A stretch of DNA of 20,572 nucleotides from Pseudomonadota bacterium (GCA_021811205.1 JAJZPK010000018.1:1-20572); one strand, 5' to 3'; positions 1 to 8,459 are shown, counted from the first letter of the stretch. Notes: generated from the letters alone by a model not told the origin. Program-made: numbers and translations.

Positions 1-496
1 GCATCATTGCGGAGCCGAGCAGCCTGATCCAGTCAAGGATAGGCTCGTGGCCCAGCCGCTGGAACCAGGCGGAAAACCCGCCCGGTGTGCTCAGGACATT
101 GTTCCACCAGGCGAGCAGGTTATCTCCGAACACGGGGATTCTGGATAGCCAGGCAGGTGTGGGGAGTCCATGCGTCTGCGCTTCGATCAGCATCATCGCA
201 AACAGGCCGGCTTCATGCCCGATGATGTAGAAAATGTAGATGAGCGGCGCGATGAAAAGGAGCGCGACGAGCAGCGTGAAAAGGAGCGGCGCAAGACGCC
301 GGACTTTAGCCGTCAGGCAATGCTCGAACCTGCGGTAGAGCGGCCAGCTTGCCAGAGCAATGACGCCCGCCCAGGCCAGCGCGGCAAGATAGCTGTGGAT
401 CAGCCAGAGCGCAAGCAGCAGGACCGAAGTCCCGAAAACCCATTGAGCGGTGTTCCTGTTCTGGATGTTGTTCTCCCGATCAAAAAAAACCGCCAC
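1..496 (-). CDS. AI-2E family (PerM-like) membrane transporter, 3' end cut by the window
   Basis: Reading the complement from 496 towards 1 gives an open frame of 165 codons with no stop before the window edge. It begins VAVFFDRENNIQNRN and is rich in hydrophobic segments: about residues 20-45 (FGTSVLLLALWLIHSY and following) and about 68-90 (APLLFTLLVALLFIAPLIYI). The short charged N-terminus and the paired early membrane segments fit the AI-2E/PerM transporter family, whose members are about 350 aa inner-membrane proteins; the visible part is roughly the N-terminal half. The start chosen is GTG at 494-496, immediately after an in-frame TAG, with a weak AAGGTG upstream; no other start is visible in frame for a long way. 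That start lies inside the terminator-like hairpin of the cold-shock gene. Substrate unknown. Family call moderately sure, start less so. Confidence 0.7.
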   Translation of the reverse strand, partial: MAVFFDRENNIQNRNTAQWVFGTSVLLLALWLIHSYLAALAWAGVIALASWPLYRRFEHCLTAKVRRLAPLLFTLLVALLFIAPLIYIFYIIGHEAGLFAMMLIEAQTHGLPTPAWLSRIPVFGDNLLAWWNNVLSTPGGFSAWFQRLGHEPILDWIRLLGSAMM

Positions 497-520
497 CTAT
501 CACCTTGGAGGTGAAGGGTG
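482..520 (-). terminator. Intrinsic terminator of the cold-shock gene, overlapping the next gene's start
   Basis: On the minus strand CGCCACC pairs with GGTGGCG (7 bp). An inner stem CACCT/AGGTG closes a 3-base loop, with a small 3x3 internal loop between the two stems. The outer stem is followed by G and eight T residues (positions 489-482). It lies about 35 bases past the stop of the cold-shock gene, the normal place for its terminator. The same bases contain the ribosome-binding region, GTG start and first codons of the AI-2E gene. Confidence 0.7.
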
Positions 521-545
521 GCGGGCTCTTTCCGGTTTCAGGGAA

Positions 546-749
546 TCAGGCGGCCCTGATGTTTGAAGCCTGCTTTCCCTTGGGGCCCTGAACGACCTCG
601 AAGCTCACCTTCTGGCCTTCCTTGAGGGTCTTGAATCCGTCCATGTTGATCGCGGAAAAATGCGCGAACAAATCCTCGCTGCCGTCGTCGGGCGTCACGA
701 AACCGAAGCCCTTTGCATCATTGAACCACTTAACCGTACCTGTTGCCAT
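546..749 (-). CDS. Cold-shock protein, CspA family
   Basis: Encodes a 67-aa single cold-shock domain (OB fold) starting [18 protein letters not shown]. The RNP1-like KGFGFV and RNP2-like DLFAHFS motifs hold the aromatic residues that bind single-stranded RNA and DNA. Length and sequence are typical of the CspA/CspD family of RNA chaperones that keep mRNA unstructured in the cytoplasm. The ATG at 749-747 is preferred because AAGGA sits 9 bases upstream; an in-frame TTG two codons earlier lacks a better site. A promoter-like TTGACT/TAAAAA pair (880-885, 857-862) implies a leader of about 100 bases, which fits the long leaders of regulated csp genes. A hairpin with a T tract follows the stop. 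Whether it is cold-induced or constitutive cannot be told from sequence. Confidence 0.93.
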   Translation of the reverse strand: MATGTVKWFNDAKGFGFVTPDDGSEDLFAHFSAINMDGFKTLKEGQKVSFEVVQGPKGKQASNIRAA

Positions 750-787
750 AATCAATCATCCTTGTCGTAATCAAAAATCGGGAGAAA

Positions 788-831
788 CCCGCATACCAGG
801 TTTCAAGACCGCATACGACAAAGACCGCATA
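788..831 (-). repeat. Three TATGCGG repeats in the cold-shock gene leader
   Basis: On the minus strand TATGCGG occurs at 831-825, 815-809 and 795-789. The first two copies share the longer TATGCGGTCTT; the third continues as TATGCGGGTTT. Spacings are 16 and 20 bases. All lie in the predicted untranslated leader between the promoter and ribosome-binding site. Function unknown: protein-binding sites or leader RNA structure are both possible. Confidence 0.5.
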
Positions 832-856
832 AAACCTTGAAGCCGAGCACAACCGT

Positions 857-885
857 TTTTTACGCCACAGCCGCGAGAAAGTCAA
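857..885 (-). promoter_or_regulatory. Putative sigma-70 promoter of the cold-shock gene
   Basis: On the minus strand TTGACT (885-880) and TAAAAA (862-857) are separated by 17 bases, close to the sigma-70 consensus. Transcription would start near 850 and give a leader of about 100 bases before the ATG at 749. The site lies back to back with the likely pyrC promoter region. Confidence 0.55.
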
Positions 886-903
886 GAAAAGCCTGATTCG
901 GTG

Positions 904-909
904 TAGAAT
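904..909 (+). promoter_or_regulatory. Putative -10 element of pyrC
   Basis: TAGAAT lies 24 bases upstream of the chosen pyrC start. The -35 position (about 881-886) has only a poor match and overlaps the -35 of the divergent cold-shock promoter, so the two promoters may compete. Confidence 0.35.
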
Positions 910-933
910 GTCGGTTTGTCAATGAGGGGCAAA

Positions 934-1965
934 ATGCTGACCATCACCAGGCCTGACGACTGGCATCTTCATCTTCGGGACGGGCCCGCGATGCGGGACG
1001 TACTGCATCATACTGCGAGCCGCTTCGGTCGCGCCATTGTCATGCCGAATCTGAGGCCGCCCGTCGTCAAAGTCGAGGAAGCGCTCGCCTACAGGCGGAG
1101 GATACTGGAGGCTTTGCCCGAAGGATCGGGGTTCGAGCCGCTCATGACCCTTTATCTGACCGACAATACCGCCGCAGAGGAAATTCTTTTCGCCAAATCG
1201 AGCGGCATCGTGAAGGCGGTGAAATACTATCCGGCAGGGGCGACCACCAATTCCGATTCGGGAGTGACCGACATCGCAAAATGCGAGGCTGCACTTATTG
1301 AGATGGCCGAATGCGGCATGCCGCTTCTCGTTCACGGGGAAGTCACCGACCCTGCCGTTGACGTGTTCGATCGGGAAAAGGCTTTCATAGACAGGGTGCT
1401 GGCCCCTCTCATCCGTCGCCATTCCAAACTCAAGGTCGTCTTCGAACACATCACCACGAAGGACGCGGTAGATTTCGTGAAGGAGAACGATATCGGCGCG
1501 ACCATCACGGCACATCATCTGCTGATGAACAGGAATGCCATGTTTTCCGGCGGCATCCGCCCTCACCATTATTGTCTTCCGGTATTGAAGCGCGAAATCC
1601 ATCGGGTTGCGCTCGTGGAAGCGGCCATTTCGGGAAACCCGAAATATTTCCTCGGTACCGACAGCGCGCCGCATGCGAAATCTGCCAAGGAGTCTTCATG
1701 CGGATGCGCGGGCATCTACACTGCGCATGCGGCCATCGAATTCTATGCAGAAGCCTTCGAGGAGGCGGGCGCATTGGACAGGCTCGAGGCTTTCGCGAGC
1801 TTTCACGGCGCAGATTTTTACGGCTTGCCGAGAAACCAGGAAAAGCTCCAACTATACAAGGAAGCATGGGAGATCCCGGAATCCTATCCTTTCGGAGATG
1901 GCGCGCTCATTCCGCTGCGCGCAGGGGGATCCCTTTCCTGGAAGTGCAGCCAGGGGAAATGTTAG
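934..1965 (+). CDS. pyrC: Dihydroorotase, class II (PyrC)
   Basis: A 343-aa zinc amidohydrolase that closes carbamoyl-aspartate to dihydroorotate, the third step of pyrimidine synthesis in the cytoplasm. It aligns along its length with E. coli PyrC. The metal ligands are visible: HLH (H11, H13), K97 in [11 protein letters not shown] (the carboxylated bridging lysine), H134 in LLVHGEVT, H172 in VFEHIT, and D243 in GTDSAPH. The KESSCGCAG segment near residues 252-260 is typical of the class. ATG at 934 is chosen because AGGGG lies 4 bases upstream and the product begins [14 protein letters not shown] as in relatives. Upstream in-frame TTG (916) and ATG (922) lack a good site. It is followed after 27 bases by yebC, so co-transcription is possible though the functions are unrelated. 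Confidence 0.96.
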   Translation: MLTITRPDDWHLHLRDGPAMRDVLHHTASRFGRAIVMPNLRPPVVKVEEALAYRRRILEALPEGSGFEPLMTLYLTDNTAAEEILFAKSSGIVKAVKYYPAGATTNSDSGVTDIAKCEAALIEMAECGMPLLVHGEVTDPAVDVFDREKAFIDRVLAPLIRRHSKLKVVFEHITTKDAVDFVKENDIGATITAHHLLMNRNAMFSGGIRPHHYCLPVLKREIHRVALVEAAISGNPKYFLGTDSAPHAKSAKESSCGCAGIYTAHAAIEFYAEAFEEAGALDRLEAFASFHGADFYGLPRNQEKLQLYKEAWEIPESYPFGDGALIPLRAGGSLSWKCSQGKC

Positions 1966-1992
1966 AATCCGACTATTTGACGGGAAGGCATC

Positions 1993-2718
1993 ATGGCAGG
2001 ACATTCCAAGTGGGCGAACATCAAGCACAAGAAGGCGGCAACTGACGCCAAACGCGGCAAGATCTTCACCCGGCTCATCAAGGAAATCACCGTTGCCGCG
2101 AAGCTCGGGGGCGGGGACATCAATTCGAATCCCAGGCTGCGTCTTGCGGTCGACAAGGCCTACGACAACAACATGCCCAAGGACAATGTCGAGCGCGCCA
2201 TCAAGCGCGGAACGGGCGATATGGAAGGCGTCAACTACGAGGAAATCCGCTACGAGGGCTACGGCATCAACGGCGCCGCCGTGATGGTCGACTGCCTGAC
2301 CGACAACAAGGTCAGGACGGTTGCCGACGTACGCCACGCCTTCACTAAATACGGCGGGAATCTTGGCACGGACGGATCGGTTGCCTTCCTTTTCAAGCAC
2401 TGCGGCCAGATGATCTTTTCTCCTGAAACGAACGAGGAGAAGCTCTTCGAAGTCGCGCTCGAGGCAGGTGCGGAAGACGTCCTGAGCCAGGAAGACGGCA
2501 GCTTCGAAGTGCTCACCTCCCCCCAGGATTTCGAGCGGGTCAGGAAGGCGCTGGAAGGCGCGGGCATGAAGCCCGAATTTGCCGAAGTGACGATGCGCCC
2601 GGAGAACGAGACGGTCTTTTCAGGTGAAGATGCGGTGAGGATGCAGAAGCTCCTGGATGCGCTGGAAAACATCGACGATGTCCAGGCCGTGTATACCACG
2701 GCGGTGATCGAGGACTGA
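1993..2718 (+). CDS. yebC: YebC/PmpR family protein (TACO1-like)
   Basis: A 241-aa protein starting [22 protein letters not shown], the signature N-terminus of the YebC/TACO1 family, and full length for it. Members have been described both as DNA-binding transcription regulators and, more recently, as translation factors that help ribosomes through difficult stretches such as polyproline; the mitochondrial homologue TACO1 acts in translation. The sequence alone cannot decide between these. GGGAAGG at 1982-1988 gives a strong ribosome-binding site 4 bases before ATG. As in many proteobacteria it stands directly before ruvC, 41 bases upstream of the ruvC start used here. This conserved linkage is the main reason it was long linked to DNA repair. 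Confidence 0.95.
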   Translation: MAGHSKWANIKHKKAATDAKRGKIFTRLIKEITVAAKLGGGDINSNPRLRLAVDKAYDNNMPKDNVERAIKRGTGDMEGVNYEEIRYEGYGINGAAVMVDCLTDNKVRTVADVRHAFTKYGGNLGTDGSVAFLFKHCGQMIFSPETNEEKLFEVALEAGAEDVLSQEDGSFEVLTSPQDFERVRKALEGAGMKPEFAEVTMRPENETVFSGEDAVRMQKLLDALENIDDVQAVYTTAVIED

Positions 2719-2759
2719 GTGCGCCGCTCCAAAACCCGTCGCGTATCGTGAAGGATGCC

Positions 2760-3248
2760 GTGAGAATACTGGGAATCGATCCGGGGCTCCGTGTGACGGG
2801 TTTTGGGGTCATCGAAAAACAGGGGCAGAAGCTCGAATACGTGGCGAGCGGCTGCATCAGGACGCCTGACGGCGAACTGCCGGATCGGCTGAAGTCGATA
2901 CTCGACGGTCTGATGGAGGTGATCGATCTGCACGCGCCTGTCGAAGTGTCGGTCGAGAAGGTGTTCGTCAACGTCAATCCCCAGTCCACCCTGCTGCTCG
3001 GGCAGGCTAGAGGGGCGGCGATATGCGCTGCGGTATCGAAAAACCTGCCGGTTTCCGAATACACCGCTTTGCAGGTTAAGCAGGCCGTCGTCGGGCAGGG
3101 ACACGCGGCCAAGGAGCAGGTCCAGGAAATGGTGAAAAGGCTTTTGAATCTATCCGGAACGCCCCAGGCCGATGCGGCCGACGCGCTCGCCTGCGCGATC
3201 TGTCATGCCCATGCAGGGAACGCCTTCAGGATGGGGAGAAGAGCGTGA
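2760..3248 (+). CDS. ruvC: Holliday-junction endonuclease RuvC
   Basis: A 162-aa RNase H-fold nuclease that cuts four-way DNA junctions symmetrically as a dimer, working with RuvAB branch migration. The four catalytic acids fall at exactly the E. coli positions when the GTG at 2760 is used: D7 (LGIDPGL), E66 (SVEKVF), D138 and D141 (QADAADALA). That start is also supported by AAGGA at 2751-2755, 4 bases upstream; an in-frame GTG at 2748 has no ribosome-binding site. The basic C-terminus (RMGRRA) is typical. Its stop overlaps the ruvA GTG start (GTGA), so the two are probably translationally coupled. Confidence 0.96.
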   Translation: MRILGIDPGLRVTGFGVIEKQGQKLEYVASGCIRTPDGELPDRLKSILDGLMEVIDLHAPVEVSVEKVFVNVNPQSTLLLGQARGAAICAAVSKNLPVSEYTALQVKQAVVGQGHAAKEQVQEMVKRLLNLSGTPQADAADALACAICHAHAGNAFRMGRRA

Positions 3249-3814
3249 TCGGCAGGATTTCCGGAAAACTGATCGAGAAGCACCCGCCCCTGATCCTCGT
3301 CGACGTGGGCGGGATAGGCTACGAGATCGATGTGCCAATGAGCACGTTCTACATCCTGCCTGCTCTTGGAGAGACCGTTTCCCTCCATACCCATCTTTCC
3401 GTCAGGGAGGACGCACATGTCCTTTACGGATTTTCCAGCCACGACGAGCGGCGCGTGTTCAGGCAGCTTCTGAAGATTTCGGGCGTCGGCCCCAAACTTG
3501 CGCTGGCCGTTCTTTCAGGATTGTCGATCAGCGAGCTTGCGGGAGCGGTCCAGTCAGGTGAACCCGGACGGCTGGTGAAAATCCCCGGGGTGGGCAAGAA
3601 AACGGCGGAAAGGCTGCTCCTGGAATTGCGCGACAAGATCGAAGGGCCTGCAATGCCTTCATCCGGCGCGAGGGGCGATGTTCTGGATGCGCTCGTCTCC
3701 CTCGGCTACAGCGAGAAGGAGGCTTCGAACGCAATGAAGCAGATTGACCCCGCATTGTCGACCGAGGAAGGCATCAGGATGGGGCTCAAGCTGCTTTCCA
3801 GGGGGGCATCTTGA
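3245..3814 (+). CDS. ruvA: Holliday-junction branch-migration protein RuvA
   Basis: A 189-aa protein that binds the four-way junction as a tetramer and loads the RuvB motor. The N-terminal OB fold starts [20 protein letters not shown] and carries the conserved GGIGYEI. Two helix-hairpin-helix motifs follow, around residues 78-84 (ISGVGPK) and 113-119 (IPGVGKK). A RuvB-contacting three-helix domain sits at about 144-189 ([15 protein letters not shown]). Length is close to the usual 190-205. The start is GTG, overlapping the ruvC stop by four bases; the end overlaps the TTG start of ruvB. The tight ruvC-ruvA-ruvB order is the standard arrangement. Confidence 0.96.
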   Translation: MIGRISGKLIEKHPPLILVDVGGIGYEIDVPMSTFYILPALGETVSLHTHLSVREDAHVLYGFSSHDERRVFRQLLKISGVGPKLALAVLSGLSISELAGAVQSGEPGRLVKIPGVGKKTAERLLLELRDKIEGPAMPSSGARGDVLDALVSLGYSEKEASNAMKQIDPALSTEEGIRMGLKLLSRGAS

Positions 3815-4827
3815 TCGAATCGGACAGGCTGATTTCGGGGTCTGCATCTTCCCAGGAAGAGGCGATCGAGCGCGCACTCCGTCCGAGGGTGCTCGACGAA
3901 TACGTCGGGCAGGAAAGAATCAGGGGGCAGCTCCAGATCTTCATCGAGGCGGCGAGAATGCGCCAGGAGACGCTCGACCACGTGCTGCTTTTCGGTCCCC
4001 CGGGGCTCGGCAAGACGACGCTTGCCCACATCATCAGCCGCGAGATGGGGGTCAACCTCAGGCAGACCTCGGGGCCTGTGCTCGAGCGTGCAGGAGACCT
4101 CGCGGCGCTGCTTACCAACCTGGAGCCGCACGACGTGCTCTTCATCGACGAGATCCACAGGCTGAGCCCGGTCGTCGAGGAAATTCTCTATCCGGCCCTG
4201 GAAGACTACCAGCTAGACATCATGATCGGAGAAGGGCCTGCGGCGAGATCGGTGAAGCTCGACCTTCCCCCCTTCACGCTGGTCGGTGCGACGACCAGGG
4301 CGGGCATGCTCACGAATCCCTTGCGCGACCGGTTCGGCATCGTGGCCAGGCTCGAATTCTACACGGTTGAAGAACTTGCCAGGATCGTTGTCCGTTCGGC
4401 AAGTCTGCTGAAAGTGGGCATTTCGGAAGAAGGGGCGATCGAGGTCGCGAGACGTTCCAGGGGGACGCCCCGGATCGCGAACAGGCTCTTGAGACGGGTG
4501 AGGGATTACGCCGAGGTGAAGGCGGACGGCATGGTGACGATGGAAGTCGCAGATGCGGCGCTTTCCATGCTGGACGTCGACGAGGCGGGTTTCGACGTCA
4601 TGGACAGGAAGCTGCTGCTGGCCATCATCGAGAAGTTTTCGGGGGGGCCGGTCGGAGTCGACAATCTGGCTGCGGCGATCGGGGAGGAGCGCGACACGAT
4701 CGAAGACGTGATCGAGCCTTATCTCATCCAGCAGGGCTACATTCAGAGAACGTCGCGTGGTAGAATCGCGACGCTTTCCGCCTACAGCCATTTCGGGCTG
4801 ACTGCATCCGAAGGAACGCTTCTGTGA
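3811..4827 (+). CDS. ruvB: Holliday-junction helicase motor RuvB
   Basis: A 338-aa AAA+ ATPase that forms hexameric rings pumping DNA through RuvA-bound junctions. Visible motifs: Walker [10 protein letters not shown] at 62-70, Walker B FIDEIH at 111-116, sensor 1 GATTRAG near 159-165, and LRDRFG at 171-176 with the arginine finger. A winged-helix C-terminus ends [15 protein letters not shown]. Start is TTG at 3811, overlapping the ruvA stop (TTGA), with a purine run AGGGGGG 4 bases upstream. The N-terminus [10 protein letters not shown] matches relatives, so the rare TTG start is credible. Its end overlaps the GTG of the next gene. Confidence 0.96.
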   Translation: MIESDRLISGSASSQEEAIERALRPRVLDEYVGQERIRGQLQIFIEAARMRQETLDHVLLFGPPGLGKTTLAHIISREMGVNLRQTSGPVLERAGDLAALLTNLEPHDVLFIDEIHRLSPVVEEILYPALEDYQLDIMIGEGPAARSVKLDLPPFTLVGATTRAGMLTNPLRDRFGIVARLEFYTVEELARIVVRSASLLKVGISEEGAIEVARRSRGTPRIANRLLRRVRDYAEVKADGMVTMEVADAALSMLDVDEAGFDVMDRKLLLAIIEKFSGGPVGVDNLAAAIGEERDTIEDVIEPYLIQQGYIQRTSRGRIATLSAYSHFGLTASEGTLL

Positions 4828-5219
4828 ACTATGCTTTTCCGGTCAGGGTCTATTACCAGGACACGGATGCCGGCGGGGTGGTATTCCACTCGTGCTACAT
4901 CGATTTCATGGAGCGCGCGAGATCGGAATGGCTGAGAAGCCTGGGGTTTTCCAATTCCGGCCTGATGAAGGAACATGGGGTGGTATTCGTGGTGCGTTCC
5001 ATCGATATCACCTATTTCAGGCCGGCCGTGCTAGACGACTTGCTCGAAGTGAGCGTGGAGATCGAAAAACTCGGAAGGAGCCTTATGGTTTTCAGGCAGG
5101 AAGTGAGAAGGGAGGGGGAGGTGCTGGTTGGCGCCAGCGTCGGACTCGTTTGCGCCGATACCGATTCGTTCAAGCCTGTCAGCGTTCCCCGCGCGATCAG
5201 GTCAAAACTGGAAAGCTGA
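4824..5219 (+). CDS. ybgC: YbgC-type acyl-CoA thioesterase of the Tol-Pal cluster
   Basis: A 131-aa hotdog-fold thioesterase of the 4HBT family. The motif [17 protein letters not shown] holds Y11, D15 and H22, equivalent to Y14, D18 and H25 of E. coli YbgC, where the aspartate is catalytic. The family hydrolyses short-chain acyl-CoA and in E. coli associates with acyl carrier protein and phospholipid-synthesis enzymes at the inner membrane. Start GTG overlaps the ruvB stop (GTGA). It is the conserved first gene of the tol-pal cluster and lies 4 bases before tolQ. The physiological substrate cannot be told from sequence. Confidence 0.93.
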   Translation: MNYAFPVRVYYQDTDAGGVVFHSCYIDFMERARSEWLRSLGFSNSGLMKEHGVVFVVRSIDITYFRPAVLDDLLEVSVEIEKLGRSLMVFRQEVRREGEVLVGASVGLVCADTDSFKPVSVPRAIRSKLES

Positions 5220-5223
5220 ATTC

Positions 5224-5907
5224 ATGGAAATCACGAAGGATCTGTCTTTTGTAGGAATGATCACGCATGCCAGCGTGGTGGTGCAGATCATCCTGGCTCT
5301 TTTGCTGCTCGTCTCCCTGATGTCCTGGTGGCACATCTTCATGAAAATGTTCTCCATCAGGCAGGCCTACAAGCAGAGCGACAGCTTCGAACGGGATTTC
5401 TGGAACAGCTCGGACCTCAATGCGATCTATCAGAGCGCCACGTCATCCAGGCACCAGTCGGGCAGCATGGAACGCATATTCGAAGCAGGGTTCAGGGAAT
5501 TCATGAAGCTGAAAAGGCAGCCCGGCATGGACAACGGCGCCGTGATGGAAGGGACGAGGCGCGCCATGCGCGCGACCTATCAGCGCGAAATGGATTCGCT
5601 CGAAGCCAATCTTCCCTTTCTCGCCACCGTCGGCTCGGTAAGTCCCTATGTCGGCCTGTTCGGCACGGTTTGGGGGATCATGAACGCCTTCAGGGGGCTG
5701 GCGAACGTCGCACAGGCGACTCTCGCCCATGTCGCGCCCGGCATCGCTGAAGCATTGATTGCCACCGCGATCGGCCTGTTCGCTGCGATTCCAGCGGTGG
5801 TCGCCTACAACCGCTATTCGCATGAAGTCGACAGGCTGGCGAGCCGCTTCGACAGCTTCATGGAAGAGCTTTCCAACGTGCTCCAGCGCCAGGTGGGCAG
5901 GCCGTGA
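5224..5907 (+). CDS. tolQ: Tol-Pal proton-channel subunit TolQ
   Basis: A 227-aa inner-membrane protein of the MotA/TolQ/ExbB family. With TolR it uses the proton gradient to energise TolA, which drives outer-membrane constriction at division. Three membrane segments are visible: about residues 17-37 (VVVQIILALLLLVSLM), about 130-155 (PFLATVGSVSPYVGLFGTVWG) and about 168-192 (ALIATAIGLFAAIPAVVAY). The second and third carry the conserved G and T residues of the channel. ATG at 5224 is preferred: the product then starts MEITKDLSFVGMI as in relatives, 4 bases after the ybgC stop. A longer frame from 5128 would overlap ybgC. The stop overlaps tolR by four bases. Confidence 0.96.
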   Translation: MEITKDLSFVGMITHASVVVQIILALLLLVSLMSWWHIFMKMFSIRQAYKQSDSFERDFWNSSDLNAIYQSATSSRHQSGSMERIFEAGFREFMKLKRQPGMDNGAVMEGTRRAMRATYQREMDSLEANLPFLATVGSVSPYVGLFGTVWGIMNAFRGLANVAQATLAHVAPGIAEALIATAIGLFAAIPAVVAYNRYSHEVDRLASRFDSFMEELSNVLQRQVGRP

Positions 5908-6329
5908 GCATCGCATCGAGGCGGCCGCGCCGCCAGATGAACCAGATCAACGTCGTGCCCTACATCGACGTGATGCTGGTGCTGCTCGTGATCTTCATGG
6001 TCACGGCGCCCATGATCAATCCAGGGGAAATCGACCTGCCCAAAGTCGGGCAATCGCTCAAAACCCCTGTCTCGCCCCTGGAAGTGATCATCAAGAAAGA
6101 TTCCACCCTGGCCCTGCGCGACAGGTCGAAATCGTCCCACGCGGAGGAGTTGACGCGGGACGAGCTCGTTTCCGAAATCAAGATGAAGCAGCAGCAGAAC
6201 CCCGATCAGCCCGTCGTCATATCTGCTGACAAGTCCGTGCGCTACGGGGAAGTGATCAAGATCATGGACATCCTGGAGGGACAGCAGGTGAAGAAAGTGG
6301 GCCTGCTCGCCAAACCCGACACGAAATGA
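5904..6329 (+). CDS. tolR: Tol-Pal proton-channel subunit TolR
   Basis: A 141-aa ExbD/TolR family protein: a short cytoplasmic tail, one membrane helix (about residues 17-38, VVPYIDVMLVLLVIFMVTAP), and a periplasmic domain. D22 in the helix is equivalent to the essential proton-carrying aspartate (D23) of E. coli TolR. It forms the stator with TolQ and transmits proton flow to TolA. GTG start at 5904 overlaps the tolQ stop; the stop overlaps the tolA ATG (ATGA). The coupling suggests controlled stoichiometry of the complex. Confidence 0.95.
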   Translation: MSIASRRPRRQMNQINVVPYIDVMLVLLVIFMVTAPMINPGEIDLPKVGQSLKTPVSPLEVIIKKDSTLALRDRSKSSHAEELTRDELVSEIKMKQQQNPDQPVVISADKSVRYGEVIKIMDILEGQQVKKVGLLAKPDTK

Positions 6330-7135
6330 ACGACCGGAAAATCCCTGCGGCGATCCTCGCCGTCATGGTTCACCTGATTCTCCTTGCCGTCCTCGTTTTC
6401 GGGTTCAGATGGCAGGCATCGGAACCTGCCGAGCTCCAGGCGCAGATCTGGAGCGAACTGCCGTCGGCTCCTGCTCCTCCCCCCCCGCAGCCCGAACCCA
6501 AACCCGAACCAAAGCCGAAGCCCGAGCCGAAACCGGAGCCGAAACCGGAGCCGAAACCCGTTCCTAAGCCAGTCCCGAAACCGGTAGCCAAGCCCCAGGT
6601 CGAGAATCCCGACATCGCCTTGAAAAAGGCGAAGGAGAAGAAGCGCCAGGAAGAGCAGAAGGAAGCCAGGCTCAAGGAAGAAAAGAAGAAGATCGAGGAG
6701 AAAAAGAAGCTCGAAAAGGAGAAGCAGCTCCAAAAGGCGCTCGAGAAGAAGCTCGAGAAGCAAAGGCTCGAGAAACAGATGCAGCGGGCCCAGCAGGAGA
6801 GAATCGACGCCCTCAACAGGATGATGCAGGCAAGGGCCGCTTCAGCACGATCCAGCCTGATCGACAAATACAAGGCGATGATCCACAACAAGATCAAGCG
6901 CTATGTCCTGGTCCCGCCCAATTTGAGCGGCAATCCTGAAGCCGAGTTTGACGTTGTGCTTCTTCCCGACGGTGAAGTGCTGAGGGCTACCCTCGTCAAA
7001 TCGAGCGGCTCTCCAGCCTACGACGCCGCGGTCGAGCGCGCCATACTGAGGGCATCCCCCTTGCCGCTTCCGCCGGATACTTCGCTGTTCAACGAATTCA
7101 GGACCCTGGACTTGCATTTCAAGCCCAACGAATGA
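6326..7135 (+). CDS. tolA: Tol-Pal energy-transducing protein TolA
   Basis: A 269-aa inner-membrane-anchored protein spanning the periplasm. It has a single N-terminal membrane helix (about residues 7-28, IPAAILAVMVHLILLAVLVFGF). A Pro-Lys linker of repeated PEPKPEPKP and PVPKP units follows at about 47-92. A Lys/Glu-rich helical rod lies at about 93-160. A TonB/TolA C-terminal domain (about 180-269, with FDVVLLPDGEVLRATLVKSSGSPAYDAAV) contacts TolB and Pal. It is shorter than E. coli TolA (421 aa), mainly in the rod, which is usual in betaproteobacteria. ATG overlaps the tolR stop. The next gene, tolB, starts 64 bases later, where an internal promoter may lie. Confidence 0.93.
   Translation: MNDRKIPAAILAVMVHLILLAVLVFGFRWQASEPAELQAQIWSELPSAPAPPPPQPEPKPEPKPKPEPKPEPKPEPKPVPKPVPKPVAKPQVENPDIALKKAKEKKRQEEQKEARLKEEKKKIEEKKKLEKEKQLQKALEKKLEKQRLEKQMQRAQQERIDALNRMMQARAASARSSLIDKYKAMIHNKIKRYVLVPPNLSGNPEAEFDVVLLPDGEVLRATLVKSSGSPAYDAAVERAILRASPLPLPPDTSLFNEFRTLDLHFKPNE
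6491..6597 (+). repeat. Pro-Lys coding repeat in tolA
   Basis: Imperfect tandem six-base units (CCNAAA and CCGGAG types) encode a PEPKP/PVPKP linker. It is a low-complexity protein spacer that extends TolA across the periplasm, in frame throughout. Such repeats can change length by slippage. Confidence 0.7.
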
Positions 7136-7159
7136 AAGAATTGTGTAAGCTATCTGATT

Positions 7160-7186
7160 TAAAATGCTGGAGCCCGGAAGTCGGGC
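7160..7186 (+). promoter_or_regulatory. Possible internal promoter and leader hairpin before tolB
   Basis: TAAAAT at 7160-7165 resembles a -10 element in the AT-rich gap after tolA, but no good -35 is visible 16-18 bases upstream. GCCCG/CGGGC (7172-7176, 7182-7186) forms a small hairpin just ahead of the tolB start. E. coli also has a promoter between tolA and tolB, which makes this plausible but not shown. Confidence 0.25.
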
Positions 7187-7199
7187 GAATGGTGCGTAC

Positions 7200-8459
7200 A
7201 TGAGAAAATTAGCGAGCTGCATTGCCTTCCTTCTTCTGATCCTGTGCAGGCCGGCGTTTGCTGCCCTCTCGATCGAGATCGTGGGCGGCGGAGAGAACGA
7301 GATCCCCATATCCGTGGTGCCCTTCGAATCTGATTCGGGTGGCGTGTCCGCCGTCATCGCTGCCGACCTCGCCCGATGCGGCATGTTCAAGATGATCGAT
7401 CCGGGAAGCTCGCAGCCTCATGACATCTCCCAGGTGAATTATCCGGACTGGAAGGACAAGGGCGCCGATGCGGTCGTGATCGGCGGGGTTTATCCGGCTG
7501 CAGGCGGACAGTACGAGGTCCGGTTCAGGCTGCTCGATGCCAACAAGCAGACCCAGCTCGCGGGATTCAGCTATACGGTGTCCCCAAGCCAGTTCAGGCA
7601 GACTGCCCACAAGATAGCCGACGTGATCTACCAGCAGCTGACCGGAATCGCGGGTGTCTTCAGCACCAAGATCGCCTACATACTGAAAAAAGGCGGGCAT
7701 TTCGAACTCCAGATAGCCGATGCCGACGGCTATGGCGCGCAGCCCATCGTTTCTGTCAGTGCGCCCATCATATCCCCTGCATGGTCTCCCGACGGGAAGA
7801 AGATCGCTTACGTTTCTTTCGAGCTGGGCAAGGCTGCCGTCTACGTCCAGGATATCCTCACGGGCAGGCGGCATGTCGTGGCGAATTTCAGGGGAAGCAA
7901 CAGCGCGCCCGCCTGGTCACCCGACGGGAAGGAAATCGCCTTCACTTGGAGTCACGACGGCCATTCGAGAATCAACATCGTCGACGAGGACGGTCGCAAC
8001 AGGCGGGAAATCGAGTCTTCTTCGGGCATCAGCACGGAGGCGAGCTTTTCTCCCGACGGACAGCAGATCATTTTCACTTCCGACAGGGGCGGGTCTCCCC
8101 AGGTCTACAGGATGCCGGTTGCGGGCGGTCAGGCCGAGCGCCTGACTTTCGATGGCAATTACAATGTTTCGCCGCACTATAGCCCGGACGGAAAAAGCTT
8201 CATCTACCTCGAACGCAGCGGCGGTCATTTCAATGTCGCCATCCAGGATTTCGCCACTGGACAGTCGCAGATACTCACAGACGGAGATCTCGATCAATCG
8301 CCCACATTCGCGCCCAATGGACAGCTCATATTGTACGCGTCCATTTACGGCGGACGTGGTATATTAGCCATCGTATCGACTGATGGCAGAATCAAACAAC
8401 GCTTGACCATGCAGTCCGGGGATATACGTGAGCCTGCTTGGGGGCCGTTGGTGCACTGA
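7200..8459 (+). CDS. tolB: Periplasmic beta-propeller protein TolB
   Basis: A 419-aa protein exported by a Sec signal peptide (MRKLASCIAFLLLILCRPAFA, cleavage expected after AFA near residue 21). The N-terminal domain (about 22-160) is followed by a propeller with WD40-like/PD40 repeats: PAWSPDGKKIAYVSFE, PAWSPDGKEIAFTWS, ASFSPDGQQIIFTS, PHYSPDGKSFIYL and PTFAPNGQLILYAS. TolB shuttles between Pal and TolA to control Pal binding to peptidoglycan. ATG at 7200 is chosen because it places the basic N-region and hydrophobic core of the signal peptide correctly; an ATG at 7164 would add a non-signal extension. The ribosome-binding site is weak. Confidence 0.95.
   Translation: MRKLASCIAFLLLILCRPAFAALSIEIVGGGENEIPISVVPFESDSGGVSAVIAADLARCGMFKMIDPGSSQPHDISQVNYPDWKDKGADAVVIGGVYPAAGGQYEVRFRLLDANKQTQLAGFSYTVSPSQFRQTAHKIADVIYQQLTGIAGVFSTKIAYILKKGGHFELQIADADGYGAQPIVSVSAPIISPAWSPDGKKIAYVSFELGKAAVYVQDILTGRRHVVANFRGSNSAPAWSPDGKEIAFTWSHDGHSRINIVDEDGRNRREIESSSGISTEASFSPDGQQIIFTSDRGGSPQVYRMPVAGGQAERLTFDGNYNVSPHYSPDGKSFIYLERSGGHFNVAIQDFATGQSQILTDGDLDQSPTFAPNGQLILYASIYGGRGILAIVSTDGRIKQRLTMQSGDIREPAWGPLVH

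Noticed and set aside
170..514. Plus-strand frame of 114 codons at the left edge
   Set aside because: Charged and low in complexity; the opposite strand gives a coherent membrane protein of the AI-2E family.
919..1674. Long minus-strand frame opposite pyrC (251 codons)
   Set aside because: It lies wholly antisense to a clear pyrC with intact catalytic residues; composition (His, Arg, Gly rich) is that of a codon-bias shadow and no domain is recognisable.
6491..6597. Possible CRISPR-like or tandem repeat array
   Set aside because: The short units are in frame and encode the TolA Pro-Lys linker; there are no spacers.
6242..6763. Leucine-rich minus-strand frame opposite tolA
   Set aside because: It is the complement of the Lys/Glu/Pro-rich coding repeat of tolA; the apparent hydrophobic protein is an artefact of that repeat.
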